Source: Streptomyces violaceoruber (GTDB taxonomy: Bacteria; Actinomycetota; Actinomycetes; Streptomycetales; Streptomycetaceae). Taken from it: a stretch of DNA of 38,049 nt. Below, in pieces: positions 31,809 through 38,049 of this stretch (positions are counted from its first letter, which is position 1; each line of letters begins with the position of its first letter). Where the stretch lies: positions 1 to 38,049 of the forward strand of contig JODI01000118.1 in assembly GCA_000720805.1 (NCBI GenBank), in the 5' to 3' direction. The translations under genes and the position numbers were made by a program. The notes below the pieces were generated by a model. That model saw only the letters and a program-made list of their open reading frames with translations, made no database searches and was not told the DNA's origin.

Positions 31809-33629
31809 TCACCCCGGATACACCGGCGCCGTCCCGTCCGCGTCCACCTTCTGCCACTGCCCCCCGGACGGCAGCCGTACGATCCCGTCCTCCGAATACG
31901 CCACCAAGGGCACCTGGTCGTCCTCCGAGGCGGCGATCTCCTTCACGCCCGTCAACGCCGCCGGCGTCGGCCCCTCCGGCGTGGAGCCGTCGACCTGGAC
32001 GTACCGCATCTGCTGCACGCCGCCCTTCTCACGCCCGACCACCACGAGCCGGCTGTCACCGGCCCACGACATGGTGGTGACCTCCTCCAGCTCCGGTGTG
32101 GTCGCCCGAAGTTCCTGCACCGAGACGTGCGGGTGCCCGCCCGACTTCTCGCCCCGCTCGATCCGCCCGATGAGCAGCGACTGCTTGCCGCCCTTCTCCA
32201 CGACGAGCGCGATCCGCACCCCGTCGGCGGCCACCCGGACGTCCCTGATTCGCCCGTTCAGCCCCGGAGCGTCCACCTTCAGCGGCTTGCCGGCGCCCCC
32301 TTCGAGCACCAGCAGCCGCGGGTCCCGCGGGTTGCGGTCGGCCACCCACAGGTCGCCCTCCGCGTCCCAGCTGGGCGTGGTCAGCCGGTCGTCGGGCGTG
32401 GCGCCCTCGCTGGTCAGCACGGGCTCCCCGAGCGACCCGCCCGACGTCAGTGACCCGACGTACAGCGACTTGCCTCCGATGCCGACCCCGGCCGCCTTGT
32501 ACTCGTCCCGCGACACGGCCACCGCCTGGAGGTCCTTGGCGCCCTCGCCCAGCGCTCCGGGCACCGGATCGGGCTTCGTACCGCTGCCGTCGGCCGATAT
32601 CCGCACCAGCCGGTGCTTGCCGTCGACGAAGTACAGGTACCCGGGATGCTGCACCGAGCCGCGCGCGGCGATGGCGTCGGCCCGGTCCCTGAGCGCGCAC
32701 AACTGCTTGCCGCCGGCCCTCAGCTCGACCTCGTCCACCGCGGGCGTGACGTTCTCCAGGGTGAACAGGATCTGGGCCGCCATGTTGTCGCAGACGGTCG
32801 GACCGACCCGGGCGGCCTTGTCGTTCAGCGGGACGGTCAGCTTGCTCTGGTCGTCCGGCGTCAACGATGTGACGCCCTTCTGCAGCTCCGTCCCGGTGGG
32901 GAAGCTCGATCTGGCGACCGGCCGGAGCCAGGTCGTGGGCCCGTTGATCAGGGAGCGCACCATCTGTGTCATGGCGTCCACGCGCTCGCGCACGTACACG
33001 GGATCGGCGACCGCCACGGTCTGCGATCCCGTCGTGTTCGAGGCGAAGTAGTACTTGTCGACGGACATGTAGTTGCGCTGGAAGTCCGACTTGCCCATGA
33101 CGACGCCCTGCGGCAGCCCGTCGATGCGCCACTGCTGGGTCTTCTGGTCCCGGACCAGGTGCACCGACTGGTGGTAGTTCCGGTCGGCGGGCGCGTACGA
33201 CCCCTGCTCGTCCACCGCGCCGACCTCGCTGCCGGTCAGCGTGAACAGGAGGTCGTTGTTGTCCTCCCGGCCGCCCGAACGCGCCACATCGATCTCCGGC
33301 CCCTGGGCGAGCACCGTGGTGGCCCGCTCGGGCTCCCAGGTCTTCGCGGCGTCGGCGGTCAGATACTGGCGGGCCGTCTCATAGTGCGGATCGTCGCTGG
33401 TCAGCGCCTCCAGGAAGCCCTGCACGATCTCCTGGGACGGCGCGTTCTCCTGAGGCGGCATGGCGAAGACCCGTACCTGCGTGTCCTGGCGCGGAGTGGA
33501 CTCCACACCGCGCAGATCCCCGCTGTCCGGCATCGAGGCACACCCTGCCAGCAGTACGACGCCACAGGCGGCGTACGCCAGCGCACGTCCCGCTCCCCGT
33601 CGGGCGCCCCTGCCGCGGTCAGCGCCCAC
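31809..33629 (-). CDS. lpqB: Lipoprotein LpqB, MtrAB accessory
   Basis: 606 residues. Signal peptide with lipobox LLAGC, lipidated Cys30. After it, EIVQGFLEALTSDDPHYETARQYLT is the conserved LpqB N-terminal region. A GerMN domain (about 190-300) follows, then a beta-propeller-like C-terminal half with repeated short strands. LpqB is known to interact with the sensor kinase MtrB outside the membrane and to modulate MtrA phosphorylation, morphogenesis and antibiotic production in Streptomyces and mycobacteria. GTG 33629 has GGAGG seven bases upstream and overlaps the mtrB end by 11 bp, so it belongs to the mtrA-mtrB-lpqB operon. Confidence 0.95.
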   Translation of the reverse strand: MGADRGRGARRGAGRALAYAACGVVLLAGCASMPDSGDLRGVESTPRQDTQVRVFAMPPQENAPSQEIVQGFLEALTSDDPHYETARQYLTADAAKTWEPERATTVLAQGPEIDVARSGGREDNNDLLFTLTGSEVGAVDEQGSYAPADRNYHQSVHLVRDQKTQQWRIDGLPQGVVMGKSDFQRNYMSVDKYYFASNTTGSQTVAVADPVYVRERVDAMTQMVRSLINGPTTWLRPVARSSFPTGTELQKGVTSLTPDDQSKLTVPLNDKAARVGPTVCDNMAAQILFTLENVTPAVDEVELRAGGKQLCALRDRADAIAARGSVQHPGYLYFVDGKHRLVRISADGSGTKPDPVPGALGEGAKDLQAVAVSRDEYKAAGVGIGGKSLYVGSLTSGGSLGEPVLTSEGATPDDRLTTPSWDAEGDLWVADRNPRDPRLLVLEGGAGKPLKVDAPGLNGRIRDVRVAADGVRIALVVEKGGKQSLLIGRIERGEKSGGHPHVSVQELRATTPELEEVTTMSWAGDSRLVVVGREKGGVQQMRYVQVDGSTPEGPTPAALTGVKEIAASEDDQVPLVAYSEDGIVRLPSGGQWQKVDADGTAPVYPG

Positions 33630-35742
33630 GGAATGCCTCCCCCTGTTCGTACGACTCCACCGACAGATCCTCCGAAGACTCCGCGGACTCCCCCGGCGGG
33701 CTCTGCGCCCCCGTGTCCGGGCGGCTCACGGTCCCGCCTCGCGGCTCCTCCCCGGGAGCCGCCTCCTCCTGCCGTCGCGGACGCGAAGTCGACCGGGGCA
33801 CCACGCGGGCACCGTTGCCGGGCAGCGCGGTCGGGTCGGCGGCGGGCGCCAGGGCGGTCGGCCGCGGCACGATCGGGTCCCGCGAGGACGTCTGGTCACC
33901 GGCCGACTGGGCGGGCACGGTGGCCGTCTTCTCGCTGCCCCCGCGCGGCAGGCCGGCGTCATTGAGGCCGCGGTTGCGGCGCGAGTCCTTGGGTTCCAGC
34001 GGTATGGGAGAGCCCCGAAGCGGCTCGTCCGCGGTGCGCGGCAGCGTCAGCCGGAACTGCGAGCCGCCACCCGGCTCGCCCCACGCCTGCAGCCAGCCGC
34101 CGTGCAGCCGCGCGTCCTCCAGGGCGATGGACAGCCCAAGGCCCGTACCGCCGGTGGTACGCGCGCGTGCCGGGTCGGCCCGCCAGAACCGGCTGAAGAC
34201 ACGGGTCGCCTCGCCGGGCTTGAGTCCGACGCCGTAGTCGCGCACCGCGACCGCGACGGCCCCGCCCGCCGCGGCGAGCTTGACGACGACGTCCTTGCCC
34301 TCTCCGTGCTCCACGGCGTTGACGACCAGGTTGCGCAGCACCCGCTCCACCCGCCGGGCGTCCGCCTCGGCGACCACGGGCTGCTGGTCGCCGACGACCC
34401 GAATCGTCGTCCTCTTGCGCTCGGCGAGCGGCTCGGCTCCGCTGACGACCCGCCGGACGACCTCCCTGAGGTCGATGGGCTCGGCCTCCAGGGCCGCCGC
34501 GCCCGCGTCGAAGCGGCTGATCTCCAGCAGGTCCGCGAGCAGCGACTCGAACCGGTCCAACTGGTCGGCGAGCAGTTCCGCGGACCGAGCGGTCACCGGG
34601 TCGAAGTCCTCGCGCGCCTCATGAATGACGTCCGCGGCCATCCGTACGGTCGTCAGCGGCGTCCGCAACTCGTGCGACACGTCCGACACGAACCGCCGCT
34701 GCATCCGCGACAGGTCCTCCAGCTGCTGGATCTTCAGCTGCAGGCTCTGCGCCATCTTGTTGAAGGCCTCCCCGAGCCGCGCGATGTCGTCCTCGCCGGT
34801 GACCTTCATCCGCTCCTGCAGCCGCCCCGCGGACAGCCGCTCGGCGATCCCGGCCGCCATCCGCACCGGAGTGACGACCTGCCGCACGACGAGCCAGGCG
34901 ATGGCCCCGAGGAGTACGACGACGAAGAGGCCGGCCGTCGCCAGTGTCCCCTTGACCAGGCTGAGCGACTTCTCCTCCTGGGTCAGGGGGAAGAGGTAGT
35001 ACAGCTGGTACGGGTCACCGTTCGGGTCGTTGACCTGCTTGCCGATGACCAGCGCCGGCTGGGAGTCCTTGCCGGGCTTGTCGTAGGTGATCCGCGTGTA
35101 GCTCTGAGCCGCCGTCGTGTAGCTGTCGACGCGCCCACGCAGTCCCTCGGGGACGCTGGCCGCCCAGTCGACGTCACCGGAGGCTCGCGGTCCGCGCCCG
35201 CCGCCGCTGTCGTCGCCGGCGGCGGCGGGCAGCGTCACCACGTCGAACGCGCCCTGGCCGCCGCTGGACAGCGACTCCACCAGGTCACCCATCCACGGGC
35301 TGACGTTCTGCTCGGTACGGCCGTCCGCCGGAGCGCTGTCGTCGCCGGTCCCGGCGGCCGCCTCGTCGGCCTTCTGCTTGGCCACCGCGAACCCGCCGGT
35401 GGCCTGGCTCTGAGAGGCCTTCACCTTGGCGTCCAGCAGCCCGTTTCGCACCTGCCCGATCACGACGAAGCCGAGCAGCAGGACGACGCCCAGCGACATC
35501 AGCAACGTCGTGGCGACGACCTTGAGCTGGATGTTGCGCCGCCACAACCGCATGACGGGCAGCAGCGGCCGGCGCACCCAACGCAGGAACAGACGCAGGA
35601 CCGGACTGCCCTGGACTCCGCCCTGCAGCAACCCACCCTCGAGGAAGCGCCCCCAACGGGAGCCTGACGTCGTCCGGCCGACAGGCCGCCCCGCCTGAGC
35701 CCCGGTCCGTCCGGGCGACGAGGCGGCACTGTCTTCGGACAT
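33619..35742 (-). CDS. mtrB: Sensor histidine kinase MtrB
   Basis: 707 residues. Basic cytoplasmic N-terminus; first membrane segment at about 73-97; extracytoplasmic sensor region 98-262; second membrane segment 264-289; HAMP to about 340; HisKA with His357 in FVSDVSHELRTPL; ATPase domain with N box LRNLVVNAVEHG, G1 VRDYGVGL and G2 TGGTGLGLSI (about 460-575). A Pro/Ser/Glu-rich tail of about 110 residues follows and is probably disordered. Kinase of MtrA. ATG 35742 starts one base after the mtrA stop, with AGGA ten bases upstream; ATG 35775 would overlap mtrA. The 3' end overlaps lpqB. Confidence 0.96.
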   Translation of the reverse strand: MSEDSAASSPGRTGAQAGRPVGRTTSGSRWGRFLEGGLLQGGVQGSPVLRLFLRWVRRPLLPVMRLWRRNIQLKVVATTLLMSLGVVLLLGFVVIGQVRNGLLDAKVKASQSQATGGFAVAKQKADEAAAGTGDDSAPADGRTEQNVSPWMGDLVESLSSGGQGAFDVVTLPAAAGDDSGGGRGPRASGDVDWAASVPEGLRGRVDSYTTAAQSYTRITYDKPGKDSQPALVIGKQVNDPNGDPYQLYYLFPLTQEEKSLSLVKGTLATAGLFVVVLLGAIAWLVVRQVVTPVRMAAGIAERLSAGRLQERMKVTGEDDIARLGEAFNKMAQSLQLKIQQLEDLSRMQRRFVSDVSHELRTPLTTVRMAADVIHEAREDFDPVTARSAELLADQLDRFESLLADLLEISRFDAGAAALEAEPIDLREVVRRVVSGAEPLAERKRTTIRVVGDQQPVVAEADARRVERVLRNLVVNAVEHGEGKDVVVKLAAAGGAVAVAVRDYGVGLKPGEATRVFSRFWRADPARARTTGGTGLGLSIALEDARLHGGWLQAWGEPGGGSQFRLTLPRTADEPLRGSPIPLEPKDSRRNRGLNDAGLPRGGSEKTATVPAQSAGDQTSSRDPIVPRPTALAPAADPTALPGNGARVVPRSTSRPRRQEEAAPGEEPRGGTVSRPDTGAQSPPGESAESSEDLSVESYEQGEAFRGR

Positions 35743-35743
35743 G

Positions 35744-36433
35744 TCAGCTGGGTCCTGCCTTGTATCCCACGCCACGGACGGTCACCACGATCTCCGGCCG
35801 CTCCGGGTCCTTCTCGACCTTGGAGCGCAGCCGCTGCACGTGCACGTTGACCAGCCGGGTGTCCGCCGCGTGCCGGTAGCCCCACACCTGCTCGAGCAGG
35901 ACCTCACGCGTGAACACCTGCCACGGCTTACGGGCCAGCGCGACCAGCAGATCGAACTCCAGCGGCGTCAGCGCGATCGACTGCCCGTCCCGCTTCACGG
36001 AGTGACCGGCCACATCGATGACCAGATCGCCGATGGCGAGCTGCTCGGGCGCCGGCTCCTCGGACCTCCTGAGCCGTGCCCGGATCCGGGCCACCAGCTC
36101 CTTTGGCTTGAACGGCTTCACGATGTAGTCGTCGGCGCCCGACTCCAGGCCCACGACGACGTCGACGGTGTCGCTCTTGGCCGTGAGCATCACGATCGGC
36201 ACCCCGGACTCCGCCCTGATCAGGCGGCACACCTCGATACCGTCCCGGCCCGGCAGCATCAGATCGAGCAGCACGAGATCGGGCTTGGACTCACGGAAAG
36301 CGGCCAGCGCCTTGTCGCCGTCGGCTACGAAAGACGGTTCAAAACCTTCACCACGCAGCACAATGCCGAGCATCTCGGCCAGTGCGGTGTCGTCATCGAC
36401 GACAAGGACTCGTCCCTTCATGAATGCCATCAT
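35744..36433 (-). CDS. mtrA: Response regulator MtrA
   Basis: 229 residues, OmpR/PhoB family. Receiver: KGRVLVVDDDTALAEMLGIVLRGEGF with the acidic triplet, phospho-acceptor Asp57 in DLVLLDLMLPGRDG, Thr in VMLTAKSD, Lys in YIVKPFKPKEL. The winged-helix domain is from about 135: LTPLEFDLLVALARKPWQVFTREVLLEQVWGY and the RLVNVHVQRLRSKVE recognition helix. MtrA links development, wall metabolism and antibiotic gene control in Streptomyces. Three ATG codons lie close together: 36433, 36430 and 36421; the last gives the classical MKGRVLVV start and may be the true one. It lies 8 bp after mtnA on the same strand. Confidence 0.97.
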   Translation of the reverse strand: MMAFMKGRVLVVDDDTALAEMLGIVLRGEGFEPSFVADGDKALAAFRESKPDLVLLDLMLPGRDGIEVCRLIRAESGVPIVMLTAKSDTVDVVVGLESGADDYIVKPFKPKELVARIRARLRRSEEPAPEQLAIGDLVIDVAGHSVKRDGQSIALTPLEFDLLVALARKPWQVFTREVLLEQVWGYRHAADTRLVNVHVQRLRSKVEKDPERPEIVVTVRGVGYKAGPS

Positions 36434-36441
36434 CCCATTAA

Positions 36442-37581
36442 CTAAATCGTTACCTGGCGTGACCTGTCACACAGCTCTGCAAGCGCCTCAGCCGTCACGG
36501 GGGACACGGCGCCTTTTTCGGTGACGATGGCCGTCACCAGCTCCGGAGGCGTCACATCGAACGCCGGGTTGTACGCCTGGGTCCCCAGGGGTGCCACCGG
36601 AATCCCGCCTCCCGCTCCCGCCATCGTCACCTGGGGTGACGTGATCTCGGTCACCTCGAACCCGGGGCGCTGCTCGACCTCGATGGCCGCCCCGTCCGGG
36701 GTGTCCGGATCCACCGTCGTCACCGGCGCCACCACGATGAACGGCACATGGTGGTACCGGGCGAGTACCGCGAGCGGATAGCTCCCCACCTTGTTCGCCA
36801 CCGAACCGTCGGCCGCGATGCGGTCCGCCCCGATGAGCACCGCGTCCACCTCTCCGGCCGCGAACAGCGAGCCCGCCGCATTGTCGGTCAGCAATGTGTA
36901 CGCCATTCCGCTGCGAGCCGCCTCGTACGCCGTCAGGCGAGCACCTTGCAGCAACGGACGCGTTTCGTCCACCCACAGCCGCCTGAGCCGCCCCGCCCGG
37001 TGCGCCGCCAGCGCCACCGCGAACGCTGTCCCCTCGCCGCCCGACACCAGCGATCCCGTGTTGCAGTGGGTGAGGATCCGGTGCCCGCCGCCCGGCACCA
37101 ACTCGTCCAGCAGCGCCAACCCCAGCTCGGCCATCCGGGCGCTGGCCTCGGCGTCCTCCCGGTGCAGCCTGCGCGCCGCGGCCAGCGCCGCCTCGGCGGC
37201 CTGCCGGTCGTCACCTCCCTTGCCGAGCTCGGCCCGGTACGCGGCATGCGCTCTGCGCACCCCGACGGCCAGATTCACCGCGGTGGGCCGCGCCCCCGCC
37301 AGCGCTGCCGCGGCGTCTTCCACGTCGAACCCGCGCGCGGCGGCGAGCGCGACGCCGTACGCCCCCGCGATACCGAGCAGTGGTGCCCCGCGCACAGCGA
37401 GCGACCGGATCGCCTCCACCAGCGCGGACGCGTCCGTACAGACGAGTTCGACCTCCTCTGCGGGCAGCCTCGTCTGGTCGAGAAGTACCAGGACGGGGCC
37501 TTCGGGCGGCTCTTCCCAGCGGATCGCCGGAATCTCGGTGAGCCTGCTGTTCTCGCCGGTTTGCGCGTGCTGATCAGCCAT
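36442..37581 (-). CDS. mtnA: Methylthioribose-1-phosphate isomerase
   Basis: 379 residues, the methionine-salvage aldose-ketose isomerase related to eIF2B alpha. Conserved blocks: SLAVRGAPLLGIAGAYGVALAA, catalytic Cys173 in ILTHCNTGSL, ETRPLLQGARLTAYE, LLTDNAAG, catalytic Asp253 in VLIGADRIAADGSVANKVG, and NPAFDVTPPELVTAIVTEKG near the end. ATG 37581 is chosen because similarity begins soon after. The open frame continues upstream into the right adapter, giving a false MYKRQ start at 38001 that must be ignored. It ends 8 bp before mtrA; cotranscription with mtrA is possible. Confidence 0.95.
   Translation of the reverse strand: MADQHAQTGENSRLTEIPAIRWEEPPEGPVLVLLDQTRLPAEEVELVCTDASALVEAIRSLAVRGAPLLGIAGAYGVALAAARGFDVEDAAAALAGARPTAVNLAVGVRRAHAAYRAELGKGGDDRQAAEAALAAARRLHREDAEASARMAELGLALLDELVPGGGHRILTHCNTGSLVSGGEGTAFAVALAAHRAGRLRRLWVDETRPLLQGARLTAYEAARSGMAYTLLTDNAAGSLFAAGEVDAVLIGADRIAADGSVANKVGSYPLAVLARYHHVPFIVVAPVTTVDPDTPDGAAIEVEQRPGFEVTEITSPQVTMAGAGGGIPVAPLGTQAYNPAFDVTPPELVTAIVTEKGAVSPVTAEALAELCDRSRQVTI
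36449..36470 (-). promoter_or_regulatory. Candidate MtrA autoregulatory site
   Basis: Read on the minus strand, GTGACA, GGTCAC and GGTAAC follow each other, the last two 10 bp apart start to start, 16-31 bp upstream of mtrA and inside the last codons of mtnA. MtrA is known to bind direct repeats of a GTnAC-type half-site, and autoregulation is plausible. This is a pattern-only assignment. Confidence 0.35.
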
Positions 37582-37639
37582 GCGGTCAGTCTGCCCCTTA
37601 TCCGGCGGACAATTGAAGGTCTCCAGCCCACACCGCCGC

Positions 37640-37656
37640 TGGTCACTCGATGACCA
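37640..37656. promoter_or_regulatory. Inverted repeat between divergent mtnA and membrane-protein gene
   Basis: TGGTCA-CTCGA-TGACCA is a perfect 6+5+6 dyad in the 140-bp divergent gap, 59 bp before mtnA and 65 bp before the plus-strand gene. Candidate operator of unknown regulator. Confidence 0.4.
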
Positions 37657-37721
37657 CCCCATGGCACGATGGCTGCCAACCTGCCGCCGCGACCGCGGAC
37701 GGGCACCGTGAAGGAGCGACG

Positions 37722-37986
37722 ATGAACGACACTCCGGGCTGGGCCTCGCCCGGATCCGCCCCGTCCGACGGGCAGCGGCCAGGTGCGTCCGGTCCCACCG
37801 AGCCCGCCGACCGGCCCGTCCCCGCGAACCCCGCGGACCAGCCGGGTACGGAGCAGTCGGAACCGGATCCACAGCGCCCAGGCTCGCAGTGGTCCAAGGA
37901 GCAGCCGCCCCCGGGCCAGTGGTCCGCGCCCACCGGCGCCGAAGCCCCCGGCCAGGCTCCACCGCCCCCACCGCCCGGCCCCGGCT
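37722..37986 (+). CDS. Proline-rich N-terminus of a truncated protein
   Basis: Only the first 88 residues are present before the adapter. They begin MNDTPGWASPGSAPSDGQRP and are rich in Pro, Ser, Gly and Gln (QWSKEQPPPGQWSAPTG). A clear AAGGAG lies upstream (37711-37716), so this is a real start. In Streptomyces the gene in this place next to mtnA-mtrA encodes, as I recall, a multi-spanning membrane protein with such a Pro-rich N-terminus; the membrane part would lie beyond the contig end. Confidence 0.7.
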
Positions 37987-38049
37987 CTGTCTCTTATACA
38001 CATCTCCGAGCCCACGAGACTAAGGCGAATCTCGTATGCCGTCTTCTGC
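37987..38049 (+). other. Illumina Nextera i7 adapter (artefact)
   Basis: CTGTCTCTTATACACATCT (37987-38005) is the mosaic end, then CCGAGCCCACGAGAC, the index TAAGGCGA (38021-38028) and ATCTCGTATGCCGTCTTCTGC, the P7 primer sequence. It is the reverse complement of the left-end adapter with 17 more bases. Genomic sequence ends at 37986. Confidence 0.99.

Noticed and set aside
37582..38001. An N-terminal extension of mtnA starting MYKRQ.
   Set aside because: The first residues are translated adapter and the rest lacks similarity to the family; ATG 37581 fits MtnA length.

Overview
This is a piece of a high-GC actinomycete chromosome, almost certainly Streptomyces. The evidence is the very strong G/C third-position bias, GTG starts, and the gene order mtnA-mtrA-mtrB-lpqB-comF-hpf-response regulator next to secA, an Rv3235-type gene and a 180-kDa-type NAD-glutamate dehydrogenase. 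Both ends are not genomic: bases 1-46 and 37987-38049 are Illumina Nextera i7 adapter with the same index, so this is a complete assembled contig with untrimmed adapters. The inverted-repeat look of its ends is an artefact.

Left part (47-6348): a three-gene sugar ABC importer operon (lipoprotein binding protein and two permeases, the first with an unusual extracytoplasmic insert) closed by a strong terminator, then a large fusion of a GT2 glycosyltransferase with a CDP-glycerol glycerophosphotransferase. 6338-10463: a divergent ohr/ohrR peroxide-defence pair with a palindromic operator, a short GC-rich tandem repeat, a GT-C membrane glycosyltransferase and galE. 10460-13909: an orphan LuxR-type response regulator, then a TetR regulator divergent from a two-gene TagGH-type polysaccharide/teichoic-acid exporter. 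Three related dyads lie in the shared promoter region. The GT2/CDP-glycerol enzyme, galE, the membrane glycosyltransferase and TagGH together suggest cell-wall glycopolymer synthesis and export.

13931-20325: a decayed TnpB fragment, the 1649-residue gdhB, and a kilobase without genes. That kilobase holds eight 40-bp tandem repeats followed by five perfect hairpins; part of this repeat block recurs at the left contig end. 20326-23491: DJ-1/PfpI protein, HAD hydrolase, a conserved actinobacterial protein and an Rv3235-family protein.

23605-37581: secA, a GNAT acetyltransferase, a YcaQ/AlkX-type DNA glycosylase, a NarL-type response regulator, then (all on the minus strand) hpf with a candidate raiA-type leader hairpin, comF with a low-complexity insertion, and lpqB-mtrB-mtrA-mtnA. 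Two perfect DnaA boxes lie between lpqB and comF. At the right end a proline-rich gene is cut off by the adapter. Most of the window is conserved core chromosome. I see no phage, CRISPR array, biosynthetic cluster or defence island. The least explained material is the repeat/hairpin block at 19.7-20.2 kb, the three TetR-side dyads, and the inserts in the permease and in ComF.
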